64,000 nt of DNA, from positions 7,278,542 to 7,342,541 of the forward strand of contig NC_134661.1 of the NCBI RefSeq assembly GCF_030463565.1, read 5' to 3'. The notes beneath the pieces are model-generated. The model was not told where the DNA came from. It searched no databases and was given only the letters and a program-made list of their open reading frames with translations. The DNA comes from Pelecanus crispus (lineage: Eukaryota > Chordata > Aves > Pelecaniformes > Pelecanidae). Position numbers and translations under genes: made by a program. Shown here one piece after another: positions 11,722 to 24,500 of this stretch (position 1 is the stretch's first letter; the number at the start of each line of letters is the position of its first letter).

Positions 11722-13558
11722 AGGTCTTTGATGGTATATACAATTCAGGTATCCATTCAAACATTCTCTAATGATGCCTCTACTGTGTTACTGCAGACTT
11801 CCTAAGACTGTTTTACTTAGGTATTTCATGTCTATGGCCATGGTAGCCATAAACAGAAACAACTGAGACCACAGTCAGACGTGGCTCTTGCGGAGCCTTC
11901 AGAGAGACTGACAGCTGGACAGGCAGTGGAGACAGAACTGCCTCTTAACTGTAGAACAGATTTCTCCACCCTAGTGTTGAGAATCATTGGTAGGAAAGCC
12001 GTTGCTGCTGCTTTCTGTGATATGCCTGCTTTGTGGATAAAGAGGAATGAATGGATTTCCTTTCAGAAGTTTTGAATCTGCTTTTTGATTCATTTAATCG
12101 TTATTGTTTTAAAATTGCTACAGGAAGACTGAACTGTTTCCAGATTTGCTGGCTTTGCCAAAACGTTTCAGTGTAATTTTTACCCACTCAATTTCTGAGG
12201 TCAGCAGTTGCCTCTACTATTTTCATTGTCGGCAATAACCCTGAGTAATGATCTGGTTTGTTTTTCTTATAATCTTTCTTCTTAGGTACTTCTAAAGCAG
12301 ATGGTGAAGGCTTCTAATTTCAGATACTAGAACAAAGCTGAATTACAGACGCCTCATGCTGCGAGTGTGGTATCCCTGCTCAACCTGAAATTCTTGCAAG
12401 GAAAGAGGATGACATTAACACAGGCTGTAAGCTTCCTTCATTGAAACAAAGCGGGAGGAACTTGCCCCATGAACAAGGAACTTTCCTTCATCTTCACACC
12501 TGCAGGATGTGGAGAAAGCTGCTCTGAAGATGAAAAAATGCCAAAAAATTTAAACAAAATGCCAAGATAGCTGACTGAACAGAGATTTTCAAAGTGCCTG
12601 AGCAGACATACTCTCGCACCTTAAAAATCACAAGGTGCATATGTGTTGCCCTATTTTTCCTCCCTCAAAATCCTCTTTGACATCACGAAAAGGAAGACTG
12701 ACTATGTGAGGGACCAGAGGAGAAGCTAGTTGCTACAATGTACTTGAAATCTCTTTGCTGCTTTAAATGGGAAGTAGTACAGTTTGGGAATGTATGCCGT
12801 TTCTTATTAGGGAAAACGTTTACCAGTGGGTGTGTTTTTTCATATTGATCTCTTGCAGCTTCAGTAGGCTTTGTAGCTACGGTAGCTGAGGACACTGCCT
12901 TCTGCTGCACGGCGTGCGGCCACGTGCTCCGGCAGCTCCCCTCCTTTGCCCAGTCCCGCTCTGCCAGCACCTGCCAACGCTGACCTCCTTTCCCTGGGCT
13001 CTGCAGCCCCGCTCCCCCCTTCCCTCTGAGGGAGCGCACCACTGCCAGGCAGGACGCTTCTTACCCCACTCAGCGGCCTTACTTTGGCTGGCAGCGGCGG
13101 GTCGTTCAAGCGCAGAGACTGAGCGGTGGTGGTGCGCTGTCCCGCCGCCGGCCACTGTGCTAGCAGCGTTCCGTGGATGCTAGCAGCGTTCCGTGGATGC
13201 TAGTACGCTGTCAGGCTTCCAACAACAGCAGCCAAATCCCACTTTCTCCGGGTGCCGTTTATTGCCCAGGCGACCACCAGCGCGTCTCGCCCCCGCGTTG
13301 GCTGCGCTCACTTAGCACGTACCCTGTACTTCCATAGACGCAATTTCTCCGAGGCAAACGCAGCCCCAAATCACTGAAACCGCAGAGCTGTTATGGTATT
13401 TAACCAGCACCAAATCAAAACACCAGACCGTTTGTTTAAAGAGTATCTTTATGACTTTATATCTCTACCTGTAATGTGCCGGCCACATTATCTCTTTGTA
13501 TGTATTCCTTTTCGATCGCGTGTTATAAATAAACAGTGGACAGCAGTGATGGCGTTCT
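11722..13558. other. MPZL2 3' UTR and gap to MPZL3
   Basis: The first part is AT-rich and consistent with a long MPZL2 3' UTR. No canonical AATAAA occurs until 13528-13533. That same string overlaps TATAAAT (13524-13530) at the edge of the MPZL3 CpG island, so it may be a TATA box instead. A GC-rich, CpG-bearing block at about 12890-13330 forms a shoulder of the MPZL3 island. Confidence 0.4.
13159..13203 (+). repeat. Two-copy tandem duplication, 20-bp unit
   Basis: The 20-bp unit GCTAGCAGCGTTCCGTGGAT occurs twice in direct succession, followed by a partial third copy (GCTAG). The copies are identical, so the duplication is recent. Confidence 0.95.
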
Positions 13559-14430
13559 ACAAGCGCTGTGTCACGGGGGAGACGCGCAGAGCCGCTGCTG
13601 TGCCCCCGGCACCTCGGACGAGGGGCTTTTCTGCTCCGAAAAGTACGGAAAAGGTGGCCAGCGGGCTAGCCCACAACCGGCCCGCCCGGTGTTTTCGGGG
13701 AGCCCTGATGGGCGCTGGGCGCAGGAAGGCCGGGCCTGCTCCCCCCGGAGCGAGCGGAGAGCCTGGGCCGGGGGGCCGCTGCCCCCGGCCCCCGTGGCGG
13801 GGCCGCCCCGGACTCCCCCGCTCCCGGCGGCGAGGGCCCCGCCGCCGCCCCAGGTGCGAGGCGGCCGGTCGCCATGGCGACGCGGGGCGGCCATCTTGGG
13901 GCCGCCCCGCCCTCACCTGCGCAGGTGAGCCGCCATGTTGCGGCCCTGAGCGGAGCCGGGATGCGGTGCGGCGAGGCGGCGGCGGCCGGCGGCGGCGGCG
14001 GCGGCGGCTTCCCCCTTCTTCCGCGGGGGTTCCTGCTTCTGCTCGGTAACGGGGGCGCTCCTGCTGCCGGGCCGCCGCCTCCGGGGGCCGCCGCGGCGGC
14101 GGGGTGGGACGGGCCCGGCCCTGGGAGCCGGGACGCCCGGGAGGCGGCTCCGGGGCCGGCGGCCGGCGGGGAGGTGGTGGGCTGGGAGCCTCTGGGGAGG
14201 GTCGTTCCGGAGCCGGGGGGCCGCTCCGGGCCCCGGCTTCGCTGCGCGGGCCCCGCGGCGAGCGGTGCTGGAAACGGCACCGGTGTGCGGCGTGCGGCGG
14301 GGCGAGCGAAGCCCCCTTAGCAGGGCGCGGTAGCGGCTGGCAGCCTTCATGTCCTCCCCCCGCGCTCTGCCCGCTGCTCGCTCTCCAGGCGCGGGTACCT
14401 TTGTCCCATCTCCGCTCGCTTTGCTAGGCC
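13559..14430 (+). promoter_or_regulatory. MPZL3: CpG-island promoter of MPZL3
   Basis: Dense CpG and GC boxes surround the MPZL3 first exon. Two YY1-type motifs lie close together: GGCGGCCATCTTGGG (about 13886-13900) and GCCGCCATGTTG (13929-13940). A TATA-like TATAAAT lies at 13524-13530 in the AT-rich dip just upstream. A short upstream frame (ATG at 13935, stop at 13949, four codons) ends 11 bases before the main ATG. An in-frame ATG in excellent context (GTCGCCATGG, 13874) also precedes the main start. Confidence 0.75.
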
Positions 14431-17400
14431 CGGGTAGCTGCACTCGAGACTTCCAGACTTTCACTTGGTAGCAAAAGGGGCGTGCGGGCAAGACCCCTGC
14501 GTTTCATATTGGTAGCTGCGGAAGAGGTGTGCCACGCCAGAAACCGGTGCGGGAACGGGGACATCTGAGTAGAAATCTGTGCCTGCTCCTTCTGAGCCTG
14601 CACAGCGCAGGAGTCAGCTGTGATAATTGGAGCAGAACTTTAGGCAGAGGACCACCATAATAAATCTTCATAAGCCCGGAGCAGGAGATTTCTGAAAGGG
14701 AGGATTTGAACCATGTTCCTGCTGAATGCTGGGCAGGCTGACCTCATCCCTGGCTGGAGTAACACAGTAGGTGAATGAGGCAGGAATTGTTGCTCACATT
14801 GAAAACAAGAACTAAGAATACTTGCTGCTGCAGGGTGACTCTTGACCCCGTGGCTGTGCAAGTCATTGGCTGTATCACTTTGGGGCAAGACAGGCAGAGC
14901 CGGAACTACCTTGAAGTGGTCTAAAGCTGGCAATTTGCAACTTGTCAGAGAGCCAGCTGATTCGGTTTCGCAGTCCTTTATCTCCGTATCTAAGTATCTG
15001 TAGGCTTTTGGTGGTATTTTCCAGACAGATACTTTAATTGCGGCTAGTTCCAATCCCACAGAGAATAGGTTAGGGAAGTTGTCTGCTTTTCTTTAAATTT
15101 CATTATGGGGGAGGTAGTCACTACTGTGCTTCAGTCTTTGGACTGTGGTTGAGCTACACGTGCATTGATATCTTTGGGACATCATCACTCCTGCACCTCA
15201 CAGATAACGAGAATCTAATTCTTGTCTTTTGTGCTTGTTCCATCAGGTGTCTGCAATGCTCTTTCCCTGGAAATTAAAGCCAGTCCTAAAGTGCAAGCTT
15301 TCGTTGGTGAGCAAGTATCGCTGAAATGCTCTTTCAAATCCAGTTCTCCCATCACTGAGAGCCTGACGGTAGACTGGACATACCGGCCCCTCACAGGTGG
15401 TCAGATGGAGACAGTAAGTGGAACAGAGAGTCTTTTTCTAGTGGAGACTGACCAGGCCTCTGTGCATACTGGAAATCTGATGATGTTTTTTCTGTTTGCC
15501 TTGCTGTGCTTCTTCATCACTTTGGGGTTTGGGACTCTCATCGTCACCTTCTTTCCCATGTGAAATTGCTTTAGTGTTCTTTGGGCAAAAAAAAATACTC
15601 TATGTAAATGCACAGTGATGATAAAGTAGATAAACTTTGGGTTTTGACACAAGTGCTGCATTCTATGCTGTAGCTATGTATAGAATGACTGTAAAGCATT
15701 TGATTGGTAGCTTTCTTGAAGGCAGCTGTACCCTAGTAGTTCTGTTGTGCAGTCTACTGCTGATATATCTTGGAGTGGTAAGAACGTGTGTGCAATGACA
15801 GTCTGAAGACGGTGATGATGACAGCCTCTAAGGTTTATGGATTGCTACTTGCTGTTTTGTTGGCAGCATTCTGAAATCTAAGCATAAATACTTAAGTCTG
15901 AAAGCCCACTGCAAATCTCTTATTCAAGGTGGAAACAGAAAATGTGCATCTTTATGGATTATCAGTGACTTCTGCTGCCTGAAGAGTTTGAACTCTTAGG
16001 AGTGTCCTTGTATCTGGAACAAAAGCGTGGTGCTTATATGAAGTGAGGTCTGCTAAGTCTCTACTCATAGGACAGCGAGAGCAAAAGCGCAAGAAGCAAA
16101 AGCTGAAGAACTGCAGCGTTCTGTCTTCCATGAGACAAGAAGCCTGCTCTGCTTCTCAGCTGAAGATGTGCAGAAGGGAACAAGTTGGTCAGAATGGTGA
16201 TGGTGACATCTGAGAGCTGAGGCTGGTAGATAAAAGCACTGGAGATCTAATGAAATGGGACTGACTCAGCATTATCAGATAGGAACTTGAAAAGGTCTCC
16301 TGCATGCAAAGTATTCTTTCTGACTTCTTAATGTGTATTCCTTTATGTTTGCAATCCAAAATGTGGTTTGCTTTCTTAGACGAGTGTTTTATTGGCGCAA
16401 TTATTGTCTTTGCCTCCCTTTAGGTTTTCCATTATCAGTCTGTTCCATACCCAACAACAGCGGGCAAGTTCAAAGACAGGATATCCTGGGTTGGGGATGT
16501 TGCCAAGGGTGATGCTTCCATTGCTATCCAAAGCCCGGTGATGAGTGACAATGGGACGTTCATCTGCAGTGTGAAGAATCCACCAGACGTGTACCATAAC
16601 ATTCCCCAAACAATGCTGATAGTTACAGAGAGGGGTAAGGTTCCATTTCAATAGCATGTCCTCATCTATGTGATACAGCTGCATTGCAGCTTTGTCAGAA
16701 TCTTAGAAGTCTGACCATCACGTGTGAAATGGGTTTCCTGAAGTTCCACGTTAGAATTTCAGCAAGAGTTACCTCAGTCCTTCTTTCTGAGCTAAATACA
16801 TTGAGAACTACTGAATTTATTAGGGGTAGGAAGGGACGGAGGAAGCTGTGGTAACAAAAATCAAAAGTGTGCATTTGTTCAGGAGTTTCGGTCTCCACAT
16901 ATCGCAGCAGCAGAACAAGTTAAACGTTTAGGAAATACTGGTCTAAAAATAACTGTCACATCACAAACACTGATTCTCAGTAATACTTAATTTCCTCATC
17001 TGCTGTGCGTGTGAGACCTGCCCCAAATTTGCATGCTGATAGAACTATGTTGTGACCTGCCTTCCTTTGTAGTTTTAGGCGTGTAAACCACCCTACTGTG
17101 TTGGATATGTGATAGGAGTCCCACAGATTCAGTGACAAGCTGTTTCAAATCTGCCAGGTTTGTGCTTTTTATGAAAAAGCTAGCAACCTGTGTCCTGGGT
17201 GAACATTTGTCACAGAGACTTAAGCAAGCCATATTTTACTGCTGGTACAGCTGGGTTGCTCTTTGTCTTTCCTGCAGGCCTTTCCTTCCAGCTAACTTCA
17301 GCGGTGCTGCTGTCCATTTTAGTATTTCTCCCTTCCATCATTGTGGTTGTTCTGCTGTTGGTAAGGATGGGAAGGAAATTTGGAGTGATAAAGGAGCAAA

Positions 17401-20378
17401 AAAAATCTGGCTGTAAGAAATCCTCCATTGAAGTGTCTGACGAGTAAGTTCTGGCTGGAACCTAAGCCCATATTTCTACTTTGGTCCGTTGACACAGGCC
17501 AAAGGACAGTTTCTCCACCGTTCTTCATTTCATAGCTCTCAGCGTCTGCAGTTCAGTCACTGAAATCTACTTCTCCATGAGCATAATTTAGCCAGCGGTC
17601 AGAAAGCTTTGGAAAATCCCCATGCTGGAGCATAAACTAAGTGCTGTACATCCCCCTTTTTCTGTCATTTGTGTAGTGCCATGGAACTGAAGCAGTTCAG
17701 GGTTAGACAGTCTTTCACTTCTGTAATCAGATTTATTTCAGCCTAAATCAGCAAGATATTTTGCTTATGTGGGCTTCATGTGTTGCATTTTGGTATGAAG
17801 TATCCATAACGACAAAACAAACTGAATAATGCTAACTGGTTCCCCTGTGAGGGCCTGAGCAGAGATGCCAGGTACTGAAAGAGCCTTGGAGACTGAATTC
17901 CCTTCTGAACTGGAGAGGATTCTGTTCTGGAAGGGCTCAGTAGGGAGAACGATAAGGTAACACTGCTACTGCTGGAGCTGCACCTGGTTTTGCAATGAAT
18001 TCAGTACTACAATTTCGTGCAGAATGGGTTTTTAATACAATGTTCTGATTAGTGTTGTAAGATTTGCCAGCCAAATAGCGACTGTTGTATTCTTTGTGGC
18101 CCTTAAGTGAAATGTCTGCCTTCAAAATAAGGGACCTGACTTTTTTATTCTTTTTGGTTTTGCTGTGCAGAGTCAAAGGCTTTTCATCATGATGAAAAGC
18201 CTTCAATTCAGTGTGATAGAACTAGAATTCACAGTCCATAGGAGATACTAGTATGTGTGTTGGGGGAACAGTCCAACCTAATCCTATGCTTTTTCTGCAG
18301 GCCTGAACATACAGAGACCGGCAGCTGCTTGGGGAAACTCAGAAACTGGTGTCTGAACTGTGTGGTAAGTGAAAGCTGGTGTTTTCATAAGTGGTTTTGT
18401 CAACTTTGGTGCTCAGAGGAGGTGCTAAGAGCAGCAGGTAGAGCTTGCCATAACACCTCTGGATGCTAAAGTGTCCCAAATACAGCCAAGGCTTATGCTC
18501 CTTGCTGTTTTCCACATATGGGCTATAGGGGGTGAGGAATGTTGGTCATATTGCATTACTGGTAGGGGAAGTTATCTTGAGATCCACCAAACTGAGTTTT
18601 CATTTAACTTTATTGAAATCAAAGCTGACATTTTAAGATGAAAACTCAGAATTTTAAGTGCTAGCTACTGTGCTGTGTAGTTTCTTTAAAGGCTCTGCAA
18701 AACCAGTTTGTGGTTTGACAGTGCTATGATGGGGAATGGAAGCAGCGATACCTCAATCCACTATGTTTCTTGCAAAGATGCTAGTGTGCAGCCTTGCCTC
18801 TTTTTTGGAGATCTTCCTGCTTACACTGTTTTCGTCACAACACGATCCTGCTAACCTCTCCTGGTTTGTTTGTTTCTGGCTTTTTGTTTGTTTTGTTTTG
18901 TGAAGTGGTGTTTGTCCTCTAATTCTGCTTGTTCACTTGCTACCCTATCAGCAGCTTCTGTTCGTCAGATGTGTTGTGCTGAAACTACTCAATGTTTTTG
19001 CCACCTGCTGTACTTGTTTTGTAAAATGTGCCTCTGAGTGCTCTGTGCTGGCATTAGCAGCCACAGCCGTAAGTGTGGCACATTCCAGAGTAAACTCACT
19101 AATATGCCTAATTTGAGAGTGTTTTCATTTTTTCCTGATGTCCTACAGAGCAAGCTCACCTCAGATGCACCTTTACATGTTTTATACGCGGTCAGGAAGT
19201 ATGTAAAGCGGGATTTAAATATGTGTTGCTTGATTCACTATTCTAATGTCAGTGACTGAAAATGTACTAAATGCATGAGCCTTCAGACATGTGTGTGCTG
19301 ATGGTTCTACACTTCATTAGATACAGAATGAAAACCCAGCGGCAGTTACAACGCAGCAGTATCGGGGAAAAAGAGTTGTGAGAGGTGCAGAAAGCAGAAA
19401 ATGCTTTATGCAAAAGAGAGAGTTGCCATGGGAGATGGAAAGGCTGTTGCAAGAGACATGCTGGGGAGCAGGGAGGCACCGTTGCTTTACTGCAGGTGGA
19501 GAGATGGGAAAGGATGGGAGCCCCAATTCAGTGAGACAAATGCTGTCAGACAGTTGGAGATTTTAAAAATTGAAAAATGTCTTCTCATCCTTTGCAAGAA
19601 GGCAAATTTGAATGCTATAATCCTGCTGCTTTCATATTGTGTATTTTGTCATCTGTTTGATCCTTGGCTCTCTGATAGCAAACTATTTAGCTTAACGAGT
19701 CTCTGAACATCCTGTCTCACTCACTTTAAATGATTCTACATTTTTGAGGTTTCTGTAATGTACTTTTTCATGCTTCATATGTTACTAAATAATTAAAAGT
19801 GCAAAGCCAGTGAAAATCTCTTTGGACTTAAAATGGCTGGAAAGTTAGTGAGACTTCCCTTATAGAGCTGTTATGTTTGCATTTCTTTCAAGTTGAGAGC
19901 TGGATTGTGGGGACGCCATCAAATGATTAATGTGGTTAAAACAATAGATGATGGGTATCTGAAAGTATGTGGTTGGTTGTAGCTGAAAAACAGCAACTTG
20001 TGCTGCTCTGGACCTGCTCTGTAGGGATTGGTGCTGCTTTTTGAGAAGATGGCTATCTGCACTTTATGGTTCATCTTTTGCTTGAGCTTTAGCTGCTACT
20101 TCCCTTAAAACACACTTCACGGGTTGGTTATACAGTGGCAATTTGTCTGTGTATCTGTGATAAGTCAAATAGATTTAGCTGCAAGTGCTTATAGGACTAC
20201 AAGTCCTATGGCTTATTCAAGCACAGCAGCATTTTGGAAAGCATTTAAGCTTTTGTCAGAAGCCTAGCAGAGTCAAAATTTTGTTGAACTCCTAACTTGG
20301 TTCATGTCTTCACACATAGTCTCAATTTTTCTCTCCATACTCCCTGTTTAGGACACGGATGAGGAAGACCCATACTGA
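13961..20378 (+). CDS. MPZL3: Myelin protein zero-like 3, single V-type Ig adhesion protein
   Basis: A membrane protein of the MPZ family linked in mammals to skin, sebaceous gland and mitochondrial metabolism. Coding exons: 13961-14045, 15247-15413, 16424-16634, 17278-17443, 18301-18364, 20352-20378; phases 1, 0, 1, 2, 0; 239 residues (human 235). The leader holds seven glycines (GGC repeat) then FPLLPRGFLLLL. Mature start VCNALSLEIKASP resembles human SLEIRADAHV. V-domain cysteines are 56 and 132, with VDWTYRP, FHYQS.PYPTTAGKFKDRIS and NGTFICSVKNPPDV, nearly the human string. Membrane helix about 160-185 ends LLLVRMGRK as in human. The tail keeps KKSSIEVSD, then a cysteine-rich exon (CLGKLRNWCLNC, possible palmitoylation) and ends DTDEEDPY. 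I chose the ATG that gives an ordinary leader; the in-frame ATG at 13874 would add 29 residues. Confidence 0.96.
18176..18203. repeat. Perfect 28-bp palindrome
   Basis: Two 14-base arms (AAGGCTTTTCATCA and its exact reverse complement) meet with no spacer, in the MPZL3 intron 97 bases before the exon at 18301. It could form a cruciform or an RNA hairpin in the pre-mRNA. Confidence 0.97.
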
Positions 20379-21575
20379 TGAAAGAATAAAGCTATGGATA
20401 AAGAACAAAATTACAGCACTGAAAATCATGGCTAGATAGGTACAAAGGCTGCTGGATAACCAGTGCAGATTGAAGGACCTGCTCTAATCTTGGTAGTTTG
20501 GAAGAATAATGCTGATGGAATAATTCACTCTTATTTGAGCACAAAATAATGATTTTGGAAATCTTTCTAATTTATTGGGTTGGGGGGGGGGGGGGGGGAA
20601 GAGGGGGAGAATCTCTTAACCTCACTTCTCCAGTGCCTCCAGAAACCTCAGTGCCTACAGCTGTACAGCCTGTTTCCTACCAGCAGCCTGACAATGCGTG
20701 TTTCCTAGTTTACTTGCAAATTTTTTTCCTTTATTATCGGTGACTTCCCTCCTTTCCTGTGCTCTTGAATTCTAATTGCCTGAAGCACAGGCTACTCTGG
20801 AGAGTGACATCAGCGCTCTAAGGTGATCATCATTGGGCACTGACAATGTTTTTTTCTCAATTTTTTTGGAACACATTTGCTAAGGACTTAAAACAGTTTG
20901 ATTGATTTGGTGTATGGCATCCTTTGTCTTGGAGCAAAAAGAACATACTGCTTTTTAACTATTTATTGGCTTATTTTGCCACTTAATTACAGGATCACCA
21001 TTTTGTTCCTACTGTTTTCTGATTCTATTTTTAAGTCACCAACTGCACAGTAGTGTTACCTTACATTGTTGAGTTTTATCTTTTTTTTTTTTAATTATTA
21101 TTTGTCCAACAGCTGCATTACTAGGTACATCTCCTTCTACTTGTAGAAGTGAAGGGCAATTCACATAAACTAATTTTTTTAAAATCAGAAATGCAAATGG
21201 GGACTCTGTGTCTGGGGAAACATAACCCCATCTACCTCAGCAATTGACTCAAGCACTGTCCAGAGGAATGTTCCATGTTCAGAAGAACAGTCATGTTCCT
21301 CCTCTCTTCTTCTAGGTACCATTTTAGGGAAACAGCTAAACATGCATCATTACTGCCTGGTAAGAGAGAGTACTTTCTCTTTCACCAACCTGGTCCAATA
21401 ATGGATGGCAGAGAGCAGTGGGATTCATGTCTGATCAGTATCTAAACAGCTGCTGTTTTCTGCTTCCTTTCTGTATGCGGCACTGGTCAAATGGTCTCCT
21501 TTTACATATGTGTTACAAGTTTACTGTTGACTTTTGATGTGCCATTACCAATAAATTGCTTTGTTTCATTCTGGG
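20379..21575 (+). other. MPZL3: Probable MPZL3 3' UTR
   Basis: AT-rich sequence follows the stop codon and runs to AATAAA at 21550-21555. An earlier AATAAA at 20385-20390 lies only 7 bases past the stop and would give an almost absent 3' UTR. A run of 17 G lies at 20582-20598. Confidence 0.55.
21550..21555 (+). terminator. Polyadenylation signal AATAAA, probably MPZL3
   Basis: Canonical hexamer in a T-rich context (ACCAATAAATTGCTTTG), 1.17 kb after the MPZL3 stop codon and before the composition change toward JAML. Confidence 0.55.
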
Positions 21576-24500
21576 CTGTGGATTCCTTTATTTGGCTAGA
21601 TATGGCTAAATCCAGTTGAACTCATAAACTGTCGTCTTGAGTTGTTGCTTAGCTATAGAAATTGTCATATGACAATGGGTAAAGGTGTTGGGGAACAGAT
21701 TTAACTCAAAAGGGAACATGTACTGAGTCCCCCTTTAGCAGCTTTACGATGGCAGCCAATCACAGGTATGTTGAAGTTCCTGACTGCAAAGCAAGTTAGC
21801 TGTAAATCTGTGTCTCCAGATAAAGAAATGTATTTTTCCCCTGTCTACTATGAAGTAATATTTAAAAAGCTTGAGCTTCCTGGTGACACAATGTCTCTCC
21901 CAACCAAAACTTCCGTGAGAAATGGTGGTGGTGGGATACGCAGCCTAGAGGAAGTGGCTTTCTTGTTCCGCTTTCGGCAATAATACATCACTCAAGTTCT
22001 TTGTGGAAGTAAATGACTCTTGTTTTCTGCAAAATGTTTGCTTTCAGCTATGACTCCTTTGCAAACGGTGGGCTAGATCCTGCAAATCTTTCTGGTGCAA
22101 AGCTAAATTGGCACCTTGAAGCTAAGCATTCTGGACTGTGAATGGAGTTGAGCATGAGTAAGACTTAACTTTCTCTTCCTTTCCTAGCTGTAAGGAAGTT
22201 GCTCTGTGGACCATTAAAACCACTGATACTGGGGTGGAGAACAGTGATTCCTGTGGTACTCCAGAGGAAGAGGAAGGACGAAAGTACGCTTTCAAAGTGG
22301 CTTGCGGGGGGGTGTGTGTGTGTGCGCGCCAGCTGAAAGCAGTCTGCACTGTGTATCTTGCATGTGTCTCAAAAGGGAGCAGCTGACTGCGCTGTGAAAA
22401 GCATGTTGACAGTGGCCCTTTTGCCCGTATGATGCCTGCTAGCCTGTGGCCCCTGCCAGCACCAGTAGTGAGGCTCAGCAAAGTTACTCGCGGTCGCTTG
22501 CTGCTGCTACCTCAACAGGACAAGATCCGCTCTGCAGGTGTGGTGGTTCTTTAACCAGCTCTGATCACCAAAAATGAAGTACAGGCCGCAGAAGTGTTGC
22601 GTGCCAAGAATCTCTCTCTTCTTGCATAATGACTGATCAGATCAGTCTGCCTCGATGGAAGGGCTGGGACTGAGCCACATCTTGTACCCGTGAAGGGCCT
22701 TCTCCTTATGAAGCTGCATACCCATCGTCTGCTCTCAGGCGTATGCATCTGTAATTCTTCTCACCTCTCTGTAGCAGTCCCTTCTGCATTCTGATTTGTC
22801 AGTACCTCAGTCTAGCTCTTAACTTCCTCTTGCAACTTGAAAGTGACCACCAAGCTGAACACGAAATAAGAGACTCGAAACCAAAGACTGGTAAGACAAA
22901 TGTCTTGCACGTACAACCTCAAGATGATTTAGCAACTGATTCTTTCAGATACTCCGAATTAGTTACAGAAGAACCCTTCATGCAAGAGACAAGTTGACTG
23001 CCCCAAGCCACACTAGGTGAGCATTTTTTGCCATAATTACTTTTTTTTGTTTGCTTTTCCTGAAAAGACAACTAAAGAAACAGAAGTGCTGAGGATTCAG
23101 ATACCATGTGCAAAAGTAGGAAAATGTGAAGGCAGTGTGGCATCTATGTATTTTTTTCCCCCAACCTGTTTAGTAAAGGCAATTATGCTGCAGAAGGATT
23201 TTGATATGTCAGCACTGTAATATTCATGACAGCCTGGGTGAGTGGGTGCTGTCTTCAGCTGGTGCGCGCACAGCACCCGCTTGCTGGTGCGTGTCGCAGA
23301 GGGAGACCATGCAAAAATGTGTTCCCAGACAGGACCAGAATTTCTTCTGAGAAATAGCGTAGTAAGTCCAGGAAGGATCTGATGGCAAGTAAGGACCAGC
23401 CTCAGTAGCTCAGCTACAGAGAACTTCTGAAGTTCTGAGTATAGATATCCCAGTACCCAGGCTTCGTGTGCTGAGGACTTTTTTTAAAGCTGGCTCCTAT
23501 TTTGGGTCCTGCGTGGGGGTGGTCCTGGGAGGGTGTAGCTCTGCTTGAATTCTACAGCTTTTGGCAGTATAGCTGGAGAGTAGGATGCTTTGGCCTGCTG
23601 CACTGAGATATGCTGCACCAGCTGAGAGCTTTGGAGCTGAGCATGAATTTTGCTGTGTTTGTAGGTCATGTGTGCACAAGCACGGGTTGTACAGCAAACT
23701 GTGTCACGGCAGAGGTGCAAACAGCGCAGCCAAACCGCACAGCTCCCCCCTCCACCTCCAAAAAACCCAACCCCCATACAGGTCATGGTTTTTGAAAGGC
23801 AGATTTGAGAGAATTCCAGAAGGCTTACTGCCACTTTGCAGGATTTTGTTTGTGGAAAGGGTAGGGCGATGAAGGGCGGAGGTGGTTTTACATCGTTGAC
23901 TGCAGGCAGAAACGCCATGCACTCACTGGAAAGCCGTAGCGACTGTTTCTCAGCCTAGAACAGACCCGTGGGTCCCCCAGCAGCTACGTCTGGGCCTGTA
24001 TTCCCTGTCTGAGCCCATCTCGGGGTGTTTCTCACCTTCCTTCCCTGAGAAAAATGTATTTGGAAAGCAAACGGAATTAGCAAACGTGTCTGGCCATGTA
24101 AAGAGATGGAAGCTTTCTTAGGGGAAGAGGCCTTCCCCACTCCCTGCTCGCTCTCTGCGGAGCCGCAGTAGCTGTTCCTGCTGCTCCACGGTGCGTGCAT
24201 GGAGCTGGCACGTCCCCTGTCACCTCCCTGCCGCCCGCACCGTCCCTTTGCACCTGGCGTTACTGTCACCGTCGGTTCTGCCTGGAGTGCCAAGGACGTG
24301 GGTGCTGCCCCAGGAAACTCGGTGTCCCAGCACCGCAGATCTGTCGCTGTGGCTTTCTGCTCCACAGCACTGAAGGGAGCAGTGGATCTCTGAGAGCGAT
24401 AGGAATAATGGCAGACGTTTACCTTACATATTTACTCTAACTCCTTTCATGGCTGTTTCCTGGGGAGAAATATCTGGGACCTTTTCCTCTTCCAAGCCTT

